DNA of 34,369 nucleotides from positions 1 to 34,369 of the forward strand of contig CAYSFO010000008.1 in NCBI GenBank assembly GCA_964430695.1, given 5' to 3'. Below, in pieces: positions 15,214-23,850 of this stretch. Source of the stretch: MGBC108787 sp964430695 (GTDB lineage Bacteria; Bacillota_I; Bacilli_A; RF39; UBA660). The translations under genes were made by a program, and so were the position numbers. The notes beneath the pieces were generated by a model. The model was not told the origin of the DNA. It saw nothing but the letters and a program-made list of their open reading frames with translations, and made no database searches. Each line of letters starts with the position of its first letter. Position 1 is the stretch's first letter.

Positions 15214-16719
15214 ATGAAAAAAATATTAACGATTATTTTAGATGGCTTTGGATATAGAGAAGAAAAACATGGGAATGCCATTATTGATGCCAATCCTAAA
15301 AATTTTAATCATCTTTGGGAAACGTATCCCCATTCGCTTCTTTATGCATCAGAAGAACCTGTTGGACTTTTAAAAGGTCAATTTGGCAATAGTGAAGTAG
15401 GGCATATGACCATTGGAGCAGGAAGAAAATTATTACAAGATATTGATAGAATCAATGACTTTTTAGAACAGAAAATAGAAGAAGATGAAAAATATCAAAA
15501 TCTAATTCATCAAGTAAAAGATTCTAATAAAACGGTTCATATTATGGGTTTGTTTAGTGATGGTCTTGTACACGCAGATATGCAACATTTTTTGAAATTG
15601 TATGACCAGTTAGTGAAAGATGGTATAACAAATATTTCTTTTCATTTAATTACAGATGGTAGGGATACGAAACCTACTGATTCTTATAAATATATCAAAA
15701 TCTTAAATGATAAAATACAAACGACAAATATTGGTAGTATCGCAACCGTTTGTGGTAGGTACTATGCTATGGATCGTGATAATAAACTAGAACGTACAAA
15801 ACTTTATTATGATTTGATTACACAAGCCATTGGTTTTTCTTCCACTAATATTGAGGAAACAATTCAAAATTATTATAAGAAAAATATTACAGATGAATTT
15901 TTGCCACCAATTTTATTAAATCCAAAAGGAATTATAAAAGAGGGGGATATTGTTTTATGGATGAATTATCGTACGGATCGTGCAAAACAAATTCTTGATG
16001 CTTTAACAAATAAAGAATATAAAAATTTTCCTACGGTTCATTATAAGGATTTAGCGGTATATACTTTTGTACCAATTGATAAAAAAATAAAAACGATTTA
16101 TTTTTTAGAAGATCAAGTTATAGAAAATCCATTAGGCATTTATTTATCTAAATTAGGTTTAACACAAGCAAGAGTGGCTGAAACAGAAAAATATGCGCAT
16201 GTTACTTATTTTTTTGATGGAGCATATAATGGAAGTATTGAAAACTGTAATAAAATACTTGTGCCGTCTTTAAAAATAAAAACCTATGATTTAGATCCCC
16301 GCATGAGTGCGATAGAAGTTACAAAAAAAGCGATTGGGTGTATGGAAAAAGATGTTGATTTCATTCTTGTTAATTTTGCTAATCCAGATATGGTTGGTCA
16401 TACGGGAAATTATGAAGCGGCGATTAAAGCCATTATGACTGTGGATATCTGTTTAGAAAAACTTTTAGAAGAAGCGGAAAATAATTTTTATAAAGTGATT
16501 GTAACTGCAGATCATGGAAATGTTGACGAAATGCTAGATGAAGATAATAATCCTGTAACTACACATACACTTGCGAAGGTTCCTTTTATCATGGTAGATA
16601 ATAGTGTCGAATTAAAACCAAGTGGTGATTTAACCAATATTGCTCCAACGATTTTAGATTATATGGATATAGCAAAACCAAAAGAAATGAAAGATAGTGA
16701 GAGTTTAATTATAAAATAA
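15214..16719 (+). CDS. gpmI: 2,3-bisphosphoglycerate-independent phosphoglycerate mutase
   Basis: It converts 3- to 2-phosphoglycerate with two metal ions. The 501-aa product is an alkaline-phosphatase-superfamily enzyme: Asp10 in ILDGFGYR, nucleophile Ser60 in GQFGNSEVGH, then HIMGLFSDGLVHADMQHF, ITDGRDTKP, MNYRTDRAKQ, and the metal sites NFANPDMVGHTG and TADHGNVDEM. Length is normal (about 510 aa). Its ribosome binding site (GGTG) is weak. It has its own promoter after spo0A, while the following envelope gene begins only 46 bases later and may be read through. Confidence 0.95.
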   Translation: MKKILTIILDGFGYREEKHGNAIIDANPKNFNHLWETYPHSLLYASEEPVGLLKGQFGNSEVGHMTIGAGRKLLQDIDRINDFLEQKIEEDEKYQNLIHQVKDSNKTVHIMGLFSDGLVHADMQHFLKLYDQLVKDGITNISFHLITDGRDTKPTDSYKYIKILNDKIQTTNIGSIATVCGRYYAMDRDNKLERTKLYYDLITQAIGFSSTNIEETIQNYYKKNITDEFLPPILLNPKGIIKEGDIVLWMNYRTDRAKQILDALTNKEYKNFPTVHYKDLAVYTFVPIDKKIKTIYFLEDQVIENPLGIYLSKLGLTQARVAETEKYAHVTYFFDGAYNGSIENCNKILVPSLKIKTYDLDPRMSAIEVTKKAIGCMEKDVDFILVNFANPDMVGHTGNYEAAIKAIMTVDICLEKLLEEAENNFYKVIVTADHGNVDEMLDEDNNPVTTHTLAKVPFIMVDNSVELKPSGDLTNIAPTILDYMDIAKPKEMKDSESLIIK

Positions 16720-16765
16720 AAAAGAATGAAAAATGGGTTTGGAATTTGTAGAGGTGAAAATTTAT

Positions 16766-18130
16766 ATGAAATTAATTAAAAATTGTATTCTATTATTTAT
16801 ACTTTTCTTCTGTGTTCCTTTTATGGTACATGCGGGAAGTATTTCATTTAATAATCCTAAAAAGACATCCAGTAATACGTATCAATTTACTTTGACTGTC
16901 GATGATATGAAATTAAACTATATTAATGGGAGAATAAATATTACTAATGGAACTATTTCTAAAGTTACGATGAGTTCTGGTTGGAAAAATAAAACAGGAA
17001 TGAATAATACTTTCTATTTTTATCATGATGGAGAAAGTAAGGGTGCGTACACTGTAGCTACTATTGAAGTTACGATGACAGGAAATAGTGAGTATAACAT
17101 AGAGAATTTAAGTTATGGTTTAAATAAATGTATACAAGATAATTATGGCACTTATTTTGGAGAAAATGGAAGTATTGTATCAAAAATTGATTTTGATGCA
17201 ACTTGTGGTATCAGTAAAGATGCAACGTTAAAATCATTATCCATTAGTAATGGAACTCTTTCTCCTAATTTTTCTTCTGCTTTAGAAATTTATAGTGCCA
17301 GTGTTGATTCAAGTGTAAATATGGTTACTTTTCATGCTGTGCCTACACATGCAAAAGCCAAAGTACTTTCTGGACAAACCTGTTCTTTAAAAACGGGTTT
17401 AAATACATGTAAGATTGTTATAAAAGCAGAAGCAGGAAATACAAAAACTTATACAATAACCATTGTAAAAGAAAAGGATTTGAATTCTACTCCTGTGCAA
17501 ACAAATGAGGTTAGTAACTTTGTGGTGCATAATGGAACTTTAAATCGAGAATTTGATTTAAATGTTAAAGAGTATACTATTACGCCCAATAAAAATGCGC
17601 AAACCATTTATTTTACTTTTATGACAGATAATGGGAAAATCGCTCATACAAGTGATTCTTGTAGTACAAAGGCATCCAGTTGTCAATTAATGTTTACGAC
17701 TGAAAATGGTGCAAAGAAGTATAGTTTTACTTTTCATATTTTAGAAAATTCTTCCTCTAACGATGCAACAAATAATCCTCTAACGAATTCAAATAGTAAT
17801 AATAAAAACAACAATATAATAAGTAACAATAACAAGAATACAAATAAAAATACTAGTACAACTAATAAAACGCAAACTCCAAATCGTGTAAATGAAGACG
17901 AGAATAATAAAGTAGAGGAAGAAGAAATTATAAATCCAATAACTACAGATAAGGAATCAAATAAAAATTTTGAAGACAAAAAAGAAAATAAAATAAATCA
18001 AGAGTCTAAAAAACAGTTTGTTCCTAAAGAGGAGAAAAAAAGAAAAGAAAATCTTTTGAGTTTAACAGCTATTCTATGCCTTTTTATAGGTGGAGTTATT
18101 GGTGTGACTTTGGCAAATCATAAGAAATAA
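16766..18130 (+). CDS. Secreted, tail-anchored protein with cadherin-like beta-sandwich repeats
   Basis: The 454-aa product has a signal peptide (hydrophobic core CILLFILFFCVPFMV, cleavage after VHA at residue 23). An N-terminal beta-rich domain (about 24-150, SISFNNPKKTSSNTYQFTLT) resembles cohesin-type modules. Two repeats resembling the cadherin-like beta-sandwich family follow (LKSLSISNGTLSPNF...KTYTITIVK and VSNFVVHNGTLNREF...KKYSFTFHI). Then comes an Asn/Thr-rich and Lys/Glu-rich spacer of about 100 residues and a C-terminal membrane helix (LTAILCLFIGGVIGVTLA) with NHKK outside it. Paired Cys occur in each repeat. I chose ATG 16766 because GAGGTG (16751-16756) is 9 bases before it. Starting at 16733 would spoil the signal peptide. 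It is probably a wall-spanning envelope or adhesion protein, with no sortase motif. Confidence 0.75.
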   Translation: MKLIKNCILLFILFFCVPFMVHAGSISFNNPKKTSSNTYQFTLTVDDMKLNYINGRINITNGTISKVTMSSGWKNKTGMNNTFYFYHDGESKGAYTVATIEVTMTGNSEYNIENLSYGLNKCIQDNYGTYFGENGSIVSKIDFDATCGISKDATLKSLSISNGTLSPNFSSALEIYSASVDSSVNMVTFHAVPTHAKAKVLSGQTCSLKTGLNTCKIVIKAEAGNTKTYTITIVKEKDLNSTPVQTNEVSNFVVHNGTLNREFDLNVKEYTITPNKNAQTIYFTFMTDNGKIAHTSDSCSTKASSCQLMFTTENGAKKYSFTFHILENSSSNDATNNPLTNSNSNNKNNNIISNNNKNTNKNTSTTNKTQTPNRVNEDENNKVEEEEIINPITTDKESNKNFEDKKENKINQESKKQFVPKEEKKRKENLLSLTAILCLFIGGVIGVTLANHKK

Positions 18131-18146
18131 TTTTGTAAAAGAGTTA

Positions 18147-18175
18147 TTGTCAATTAGAGAAAATTTAGGTATAAT
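18147..18175 (+). promoter_or_regulatory. Promoter of the prepilin-like gene
   Basis: -35 TTGTCA (18147-18152), 17-base spacer, -10 TATAAT (18170-18175). An AGGAGG site follows before ATG 18210. Confidence 0.75.
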
Positions 18176-18209
18176 TTTAATGTAAGATAAAGACTAGGAG
18201 GATAAAGAA

Positions 18210-20078
18210 ATGGGTAAAAAAGGATTTACATTGGTAGAATTAATAGCAACGATTGCAGTACTTGCCATTGTAACAACAATAGCAGTTAGTAGTTTTAATT
18301 TGATTTCCTTGCGAATTAAAACAACGGCTTATGAAAATAAAGTAAGTTATATAGAAACAGCAGCAGCTAATTATACAAATGACACAGGATTTTTATCTAC
18401 AAATGTCGATACTTTAGTAAAACTTGGTTATATAACTCCAGATGATGAAGATGGACATGTGATTGATCCAAGAGATAAATCAGAAATGAATTGTAATGTA
18501 GTTAATGTAACAGAGGAAAATAATATCTATTATGGAGATTTAACAGGTACAATAGAATGTGATATAGATAAAATAGAACAAATCAATACGAACTTAGAAA
18601 TTCGTCTTTATAAAGATGATGCATCAAAAACACCCATTGAAAATGATACATGGGTAAGAGAAAATGTTATTTTAGAACCAGTGTTTAAAAAAGAAGTAGA
18701 TACAAGTAAAATTGTTCGAGTTGTATGGTATAACAATATTACAAGAGAAGAAAGAGAAGTAAATGGAGATTATGAAGCTAAGAAGACATATAAAGCAACT
18801 GCATCATCTATTATCAATACAACGTATTATGTAATCATTACATTAAATGATGGAACTAATTATCAAGCACAAGCACAAGTAAAAATTGATAAACAAAAAC
18901 CAATTATTTATAGTGATGGAATTACAATAGAAAAAGAAAATGAGTGGACAGCGAAAGCCAAAAAAGTAATTATAACAGCAACGGATGGAGATGGATCAGG
19001 AATCTATGGATATAAAATTATTCCATGGAATGACAGATGTGCAGATGTAGATAAAAATGATTTTGATGAGAATAGTAATACTACTTATGAAACAGAACTA
19101 GGAATGGGAGAATACCGTGTATGTGTTATAGATAATGTTGGGAATATTGCTGGAGATGGTGATGAATCAGATGGAGCAAGAAAGATTGTAATTACAAAAG
19201 TAGATTCAACTCCTCCAACATGTACTTTATATGTTAAAGAGGGAACTCCTGGAAATGACGGATGGTATGTAAGTAATGTTATACTTGATATAACTGCAGA
19301 AGATAAAGAAAGCGGAGTTGGAGAAACCTATATTGATGAACCAAAAATTACAAAAGATTCCGAGGGAACAACTGTAACAGGAACTGTAAAAGATAAAGTG
19401 GGAAATGAAGGAACATGTAATATAATCATCAAAAAAGATGCAACAAAACCAACTTGTAGTTATCCTAGTGATACTACAAAATGGACAAGAGAAGATAAGA
19501 CTGTTGAAGTTGTTTGTACAGATGATACAAGTGGATGTGTAACTACTAACGTAGAAATCCCAAGTGGTTGGTCTAAGAAAGAACCTTTTGATATGACAAA
19601 AACAATTATGAAAACTTATACAAGTTCGGCAAAAGTAGATAAAAACTTTTCTTGGGCAATAAAGGATAAAGCGGGAAATACGAATACTTGCAATGAAGTC
19701 AAAGTATATACAGATAAATGTGACAAGTATCAATTAGATTGTAGTGGAGTTGAATGGGGTTCTTGTAGCGCAGATTGTGGCGGAGGAACCAAAGAAAGAG
19801 AGTGTCCATATAAAAGTACACTTGGTAGTGGATTTGTTTGTAAAGAGGGAACAGGTACTGATAAAAAAAGTTGTAACGAAGAATCATGTGATTCAGGCGG
19901 AGGAGATTCAGGCGGAGGATCAGGCTGTGGTGTAAAAGGAGATTGTTCGTGTAGTTGTGTTGATTCAGGGAATGGTCCTACGACAGGGTGTTACGGTAAT
20001 ATTATGAGTGGTGGTACCTGCACAGGTTCTTGTGAACAGTGGACTGAAGGTGGCTCTCTTCATTGGGCTTGGTGTTAA
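18210..20078 (+). CDS. Prepilin-like protein with Ig-like repeats and a thrombospondin type 1-like domain
   Basis: The 622-aa product opens with a type IV prepilin signal (KKGFTLVELIATIAVLAIVT). Cleavage is predicted between Gly5 and Phe6, with the conserved Glu at +5 of the mature chain. A pilin-like helical region runs to about 130. Residues about 140-500 hold three or four Ig-like modules ending in phrases like VKIDKQKPII, ITKVDSTPPTC and KDKAGNTNTC. Residues 511-560 match a thrombospondin type 1 repeat: WGSCSADCGGGTKERECPY with Cys519, 523, 532, 544, 555 and 560, and Arg530. A Gly/Ser linker and a Cys-rich C-terminus follow. It is probably a large minor pilin or pseudopilin-like surface protein. 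No pilus assembly genes or prepilin peptidase are in the window. Confidence 0.8.
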   Translation: MGKKGFTLVELIATIAVLAIVTTIAVSSFNLISLRIKTTAYENKVSYIETAAANYTNDTGFLSTNVDTLVKLGYITPDDEDGHVIDPRDKSEMNCNVVNVTEENNIYYGDLTGTIECDIDKIEQINTNLEIRLYKDDASKTPIENDTWVRENVILEPVFKKEVDTSKIVRVVWYNNITREEREVNGDYEAKKTYKATASSIINTTYYVIITLNDGTNYQAQAQVKIDKQKPIIYSDGITIEKENEWTAKAKKVIITATDGDGSGIYGYKIIPWNDRCADVDKNDFDENSNTTYETELGMGEYRVCVIDNVGNIAGDGDESDGARKIVITKVDSTPPTCTLYVKEGTPGNDGWYVSNVILDITAEDKESGVGETYIDEPKITKDSEGTTVTGTVKDKVGNEGTCNIIIKKDATKPTCSYPSDTTKWTREDKTVEVVCTDDTSGCVTTNVEIPSGWSKKEPFDMTKTIMKTYTSSAKVDKNFSWAIKDKAGNTNTCNEVKVYTDKCDKYQLDCSGVEWGSCSADCGGGTKERECPYKSTLGSGFVCKEGTGTDKKSCNEESCDSGGGDSGGGSGCGVKGDCSCSCVDSGNGPTTGCYGNIMSGGTCTGSCEQWTEGGSLHWAWC

Positions 20079-20126
20079 TAGATATTATGTTTTTAACGGG
20101 TAACTTTATTGATGGGAGGTCTTAGA

Positions 20127-20636
20127 GTGAAACATAATAAAATCTTATTTGTTTTAATATTAATAATTGTATTTGTGTTAATTATTGATGCCTATTTATT
20201 TTATCGAACAAAAATAATTCCACAAGATAAAAATATCCAAAACAATTCCAACGCTGTTGAATCTTTTGAAAGTGAAAAAGTTGATGCAAAACAAAGAATA
20301 ATTTGTCGCAAGCAGGTGGATGAATTTATAAATAATGAAATTAATATCAAATATAAATTTGAAGAAGAGTTTACCTTTTATGTAAAGAAAAATGATGAAA
20401 TAATACCAGATGGGTACTTTGTAGTAACTACTTTTAATAATTTAAAGGACTGGAAAACATACGATAATTATTTAGATAATATAAATGCAAAAGTTTCTAG
20501 CAAAGATGAAAAAATGTTAACAATGTCATATTATTCTGTTTCAACTCAAGACGGATATAAATATTATGATGCTGAATATTTAAAATATTTGAATGAAAAT
20601 GGATATATTTGCGAAGAAATTATTTTTACTAACTGA
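20127..20636 (+). CDS. Small membrane-anchored hypothetical protein
   Basis: The 169-aa product has one N-terminal transmembrane segment (ILFVLILIIVFVLIIDAYLF, residues about 6-25) and a predicted extracellular domain of about 140 residues. That domain contains two Cys (CRKQVDEF and YICEEIIF) and is rich in Lys, Asp and Tyr (YYVSTQDGYKYYDAEYLKYL-like pattern). I do not recognise a family. The start is GTG 20127, 7 bases after GGGAGG (20114-20119). It follows the prepilin-like gene by 48 bases without a terminator and ends before a strong one, so the two probably form an operon. It may assist surface assembly, but this is a guess from position. Confidence 0.65.
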   Translation: MKHNKILFVLILIIVFVLIIDAYLFYRTKIIPQDKNIQNNSNAVESFESEKVDAKQRIICRKQVDEFINNEINIKYKFEEEFTFYVKKNDEIIPDGYFVVTTFNNLKDWKTYDNYLDNINAKVSSKDEKMLTMSYYSVSTQDGYKYYDAEYLKYLNENGYICEEIIFTN

Positions 20637-20680
20637 AATAAAACAAAGGGTTAGATGGAAGTAAATAATAAAATCATGTA

Positions 20681-20713
20681 AACTTTATAGAAAAAAATTC
20701 TATAAAGTTTTTT
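20681..20713 (+). terminator. Terminator before the ribosomal protein cluster
   Basis: AACTTTATAGAA (20681-20692), loop of five A's, TTCTATAAAGTT (20698-20709), then T-run. The 12-bp stem is perfect. Confidence 0.9.
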
Positions 20714-20760
20714 GTTTAAAAGTGGAAATTTTTGTTAAATAATTTAAGAAAAATTTGTAC

Positions 20761-20789
20761 TTGATTTTCATATAATATATTGCTATAAT
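20761..20789 (+). promoter_or_regulatory. Promoter of the S10-spc-alpha operon
   Basis: -35 TTGATT (20761-20766), 17-base spacer, extended -10 TGCTATAAT (20781-20789). Transcription should start near 20796. Confidence 0.85.
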
Positions 20790-20795
20790 GTAGTC

Positions 20796-20923
20796 TGTAT
20801 GACGGCTTAGATGTGCGAGGTTGCTGATACGCTAGGTAAAGTTGTTAAAACGACAGTTGTTAATCAGGTAATTTGTACGGAGCTAGTCTATACTAGATAT
20901 AGGCGAAAGGAGGACATGTTAGA
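20796..20923 (+). promoter_or_regulatory. S10-operon leader RNA (ribosomal protein autoregulatory leader)
   Basis: About 128 bases separate the promoter from rpsJ, far longer than any other leader here. They include GTGCGAGGTTGC (20813-20824), a small hairpin GTTGTTAAAACGAC, and TACGGAGCTAGTC followed by a CTAGT-CTAT-ACTAG hairpin before the AAAGGAGG site (20906-20913). The general pattern resembles leaders ahead of rpsJ in Firmicutes, in which a ribosomal protein of the operon is thought to regulate expression. The assignment is by position and partial motif recall. The regulator (L4 or S10) is not determined. Confidence 0.55.
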
Positions 20924-21232
20924 GTGTCAAAAAGTAAAGTACGTATCAATCTAAAAGCTTATGATAATAAATCTTTAGATTTAGCTGCTGGAAAGATCGT
21001 CGAAACAGTGAAAAGACTAGGGGGTAAAGTAAGTGGACCTATTCCATTACCTACTGAAGTTGAACGTGTTACCGTATTAAGAGCGGTTCACAAATACAAA
21101 GACTCAAGAGAACAATTCGAAAGTCGTACACATAAAAGACTTATCGATATACTAGACCCTAGTAAAGAAATTATTGATGCATTAACACACTTAGATTTAC
21201 CAAGTAGTGTAGACATTAATATTAAATTATAA
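20924..21232 (+). CDS. rpsJ: 30S ribosomal protein S10
   Basis: The 102-aa product is first gene of the S10 operon. It contains VRINLKAYDNKSLD, GPIPLPTEVERVTVLRAVHKYKDSREQFE and the closing LPSSVDINIKL, all typical of S10 (3' domain of 16S rRNA; NusE in antitermination). The start is GTG 20924, 10 bases after a perfect AAAGGAGG. An out-of-frame ATG at 20916 is ignored. Confidence 0.97.
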   Translation: MSKSKVRINLKAYDNKSLDLAAGKIVETVKRLGGKVSGPIPLPTEVERVTVLRAVHKYKDSREQFESRTHKRLIDILDPSKEIIDALTHLDLPSSVDINIKL

Positions 21233-21251
21233 TTGAAGGAAGGATAGAAAT

Positions 21252-22076
21252 ATGAAAGGAATCTTAGGACGCAAAGTCGGAATGACACAAGTATTCACTA
21301 AAGATGGTCGATTAATTCCTGTTACTGTTGTTGAAGTTACTCCAAATACAGTAATGCAAGTAAAGACTGTGGAAACAGATGGATACAATGCCATTCAACT
21401 TGGCGTAGTAGACAAAAAAGAAAAAAATGCAAGTAAGCAAAGTGTTGGACATGCTAAAAAAGCAAATACTACACCTAAGCGCTTCTTAAAAGAATTAAGA
21501 AATGTAGATGGCGAATACACTCAAGGACAAACATTGAGTGCAGATGTATTTGAAGTTGGTGAGGTTGTTGATGTCACTGGAACTTCAAAAGGAAAAGGTT
21601 TTCAAGGTGTTATTAAAAGACACAATCAAAATCGTGGACCTATGGGACACGGCTCTCATTATCATAGAGGACCTGGTTCAATGGGTACTATGTTACCAAA
21701 AAGAGTATTAAAAGGGAAAAAATTACCAGGACATATGGGTAATGAAACAATTACGATTCAAAATTTACAAATTATTGAAGTAAATGCGAATGAAAATTAT
21801 ATTTTAGTGAGTGGAAATATTCCAGGTGCTAAAGATTCATTAGTTTTAATTAAATCTGCTATAAAAAATAACGGCAAAAAACAAGAATTTGAAGTTATTT
21901 CTTATGAAGAAGAGACTGTTGTAGATACTGTAGAAGAAGTAGAAACTACAACAGAAGAAACAGTAGAGGAAAAAGTGGAAGAAAGTGTTGCAGAAGTTGA
22001 ACCAACAACTGAGGATACAGAAGTAACAGAGGAAGAACCAAAAGAATCTACTGAAACGGTAGAAGAGAATAACTAG
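21252..22076 (+). CDS. rplC: 50S ribosomal protein L3 with an acidic C-terminal tail
   Basis: L3 is one of the first proteins in 50S assembly and contacts the peptidyl-transferase region. Residues 1 to about 216 are a normal L3: MKGILGRKVGMTQVF, GTSKGKGFQGVIKRHNQNRG, MGHGSHYHRGPGSMG and KGKKLPGHMGNE. Residues about 217-274 are an added tail with 25 Glu/Asp and only 2 Lys, rich in Thr and Val. Typical bacterial L3 ends near residue 210. The tail is in frame, keeps neighbouring codon style and stops just before rplD, so it looks genuine. Its role is unknown. Confidence 0.95.
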   Translation: MKGILGRKVGMTQVFTKDGRLIPVTVVEVTPNTVMQVKTVETDGYNAIQLGVVDKKEKNASKQSVGHAKKANTTPKRFLKELRNVDGEYTQGQTLSADVFEVGEVVDVTGTSKGKGFQGVIKRHNQNRGPMGHGSHYHRGPGSMGTMLPKRVLKGKKLPGHMGNETITIQNLQIIEVNANENYILVSGNIPGAKDSLVLIKSAIKNNGKKQEFEVISYEEETVVDTVEEVETTTEETVEEKVEESVAEVEPTTEDTEVTEEEPKESTETVEENN

Positions 22077-22099
22077 GACACTTATTGGAGGGATAACAA

Positions 22100-22723
22100 A
22101 TGGCAAAAGTTGAACTTAAAAACTTTAAAGGTGAAAAACTTAAAGATATCACAATAAGTGATTCTATTTGGAAAATTGAAACTAATGATGATTGTTTAAA
22201 GAAAATGATTCGTTTACAACTAGATGCAACAAGACAAGGTACAGCAAAGACAAAAACAAGAAGTGAAGTTTCTGGTGGTGGAAGAAAGCCATGGAAACAA
22301 AAAGGAACTGGACGTGCAAGAGCTGGGTCTAATCGTTCACCAGTATGGCGTGGCGGAGGTGTTGCTTTAGGAGTACAACCTCGTGACTACACATTTAAAA
22401 TCAATAAAAAAGAAAGAACCCTTGCTCTTAAAAGTGCTCTTACTTATAAATTTAACGAGAAAAATTTGATTGTACTTGATCATATCAATCTTGAAACTTT
22501 AAAAACAAAAGAAGTGAAGAATTTATTAGATATATTAAATTTAGCAGGAAAAGTATTATTTGTAACTAAAGACGATGCTCCTAACTTATATATGGCATCA
22601 AGAAACTTAGGTTATACATATGCAATCCTTGCAGATGAAATTAATTGCTATGATCTTGTAAATGCTGATTATTTAGTTTGCGATGAAGAAGCAATTAACT
22701 ACATTGAGGAGGTACTTAAATAA
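22100..22723 (+). CDS. rplD: 50S ribosomal protein L4
   Basis: The 207-aa product has the conserved loop RQGTAKTKTRSEVSGGGRKP and WKQKGTGRARAGSNRSP, which line the peptide exit tunnel, and the C-terminal NAGYT-like and VNADYLVCDE elements. In several bacteria L4 represses its own S10 operon, making it a candidate ligand for the leader upstream of rpsJ. GGAGGG precedes the ATG. The stop overlaps the next start by one base (TAATG). Confidence 0.97.
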   Translation: MAKVELKNFKGEKLKDITISDSIWKIETNDDCLKKMIRLQLDATRQGTAKTKTRSEVSGGGRKPWKQKGTGRARAGSNRSPVWRGGGVALGVQPRDYTFKINKKERTLALKSALTYKFNEKNLIVLDHINLETLKTKEVKNLLDILNLAGKVLFVTKDDAPNLYMASRNLGYTYAILADEINCYDLVNADYLVCDEEAINYIEEVLK

Positions 22724-22995
22724 TGACGAACCCCGATATTATTATTGCTCCTGTTGTTACTGAAAAGAGTGCTACAAATGCTGGGAACGGTGTTTATACT
22801 TTTAAAGTAGCAAAAACAGCGAGTAAAACACAAATTAAAAAGACTATTGAAGAACAATTTGGTGTTCATGTAGTAAAAATCAATACATTAAATACAAAAT
22901 CAAAGAATAGAAGAGTGGGAAAATACACTGGAAAAACCAAAACTTATAAGAAAGCAATCGTAAGTCTACAAGACGGCGAAACGATTGAAATATAA
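22723..22995 (+). CDS. rplW: 50S ribosomal protein L23
   Basis: The 90-aa product has IIIAPVVTEKS at the N-terminus, YTFKVAKTASKTQIKKTIEEQF and VVKINTLNTKSKNRRVGKYTGK, as in L23, which sits at the tunnel exit and docks trigger factor and SRP. It shares one base with the end of rplD, so the two are translationally coupled. Its ribosome binding site, GAGGAGG, lies within rplD. Confidence 0.97.
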   Translation: MTNPDIIIAPVVTEKSATNAGNGVYTFKVAKTASKTQIKKTIEEQFGVHVVKINTLNTKSKNRRVGKYTGKTKTYKKAIVSLQDGETIEI

Positions 22996-23010
22996 TAGAG
23001 GAGGATACTT

Positions 23011-23841
23011 ATGGCAATAAAAAAATATAAACCAACGACAAATGGTCGTAGGGGAATGTCAACACTTGCAAATGAAGAAATCACTGCAAGTAAACCTCTT
23101 AAGTCTCTAACAACAAAAAAGACAAAAACAGGTGGTAGAAATAACCAAGGAAGATTAACTGTTCGTCATATTGGCGGAGGAGCAAAACAAAGATATCGTG
23201 TAATCGATTTTAAAAGAAATAAAAATGGTGTTCCAGGACGTGTTACAACGATTGAATACGATCCAAATCGTAGTGCAAATATTGCATTAATCAGTTATAA
23301 AGATGGAGAAAAAAGATATATTATTGCTCCAAAAGATTTAACTGTTGGTAGTATCATTGAAAGTGGTGCAACAGCTGATATTAAAGTAGGTAATGCTCTA
23401 CCACTTGAAAATATTCCAGTAGGTACAGTTATTCATTGTATCGAATTAAAACCAGGAAAAGGTGCTGAGTTATGTCGTAGTGCTGGAGCTTCTGCTCAAA
23501 TTCTTGGACGTGAAGGAAAATACGTTTTAGTAAGACTTCAATCTGGTGAAACAAGAAAAGTTTTAGGAACTTGTGTTGCGACCATTGGTGTTGTAGGCAA
23601 CGAAGACTATGAACTTGTAAATATTGGTAAAGCAGGAAGAACAAGACATATGGGTATTAAACCTACGAACCGTGGTTCTGTTATGAACCCTAACGATCAC
23701 CCTCATGGTGGTGGAGAAGGACGTGCTCCAGTTGGACGTAAAACTCCAGTTACTCCTTGGGGTAAACCTGCACTTGGATATAAAACAAGAAAAAATAAAA
23801 AAGCTTCTAACAAACTTATTGTTAGTAGAAAGAAAAAGTAG
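23011..23841 (+). CDS. rplB: 50S ribosomal protein L2
   Basis: The 276-aa product is of standard length. It carries KPTTNGRRGMSTLANEE, GGRNNQGRLTVRHIGGGAKQ, the RNA-binding core VLGTCVATIGVVGNEDYE and the C-terminal NPNDHPHGGGEGRAPVGRK with the conserved His near the peptidyl-transferase centre. It is 15 bases after rplW with a GAGGAGG site. Confidence 0.98.
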   Translation: MAIKKYKPTTNGRRGMSTLANEEITASKPLKSLTTKKTKTGGRNNQGRLTVRHIGGGAKQRYRVIDFKRNKNGVPGRVTTIEYDPNRSANIALISYKDGEKRYIIAPKDLTVGSIIESGATADIKVGNALPLENIPVGTVIHCIELKPGKGAELCRSAGASAQILGREGKYVLVRLQSGETRKVLGTCVATIGVVGNEDYELVNIGKAGRTRHMGIKPTNRGSVMNPNDHPHGGGEGRAPVGRKTPVTPWGKPALGYKTRKNKKASNKLIVSRKKK

Positions 23842-23850
23842 GAGGATAAT

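Noticed and set aside
19227..19733. 168-codon minus-strand frame opposite the prepilin-like gene
   Set aside because: Its Cys/Phe/Ile-rich composition is what a complement of the coding strand yields. No start signals.
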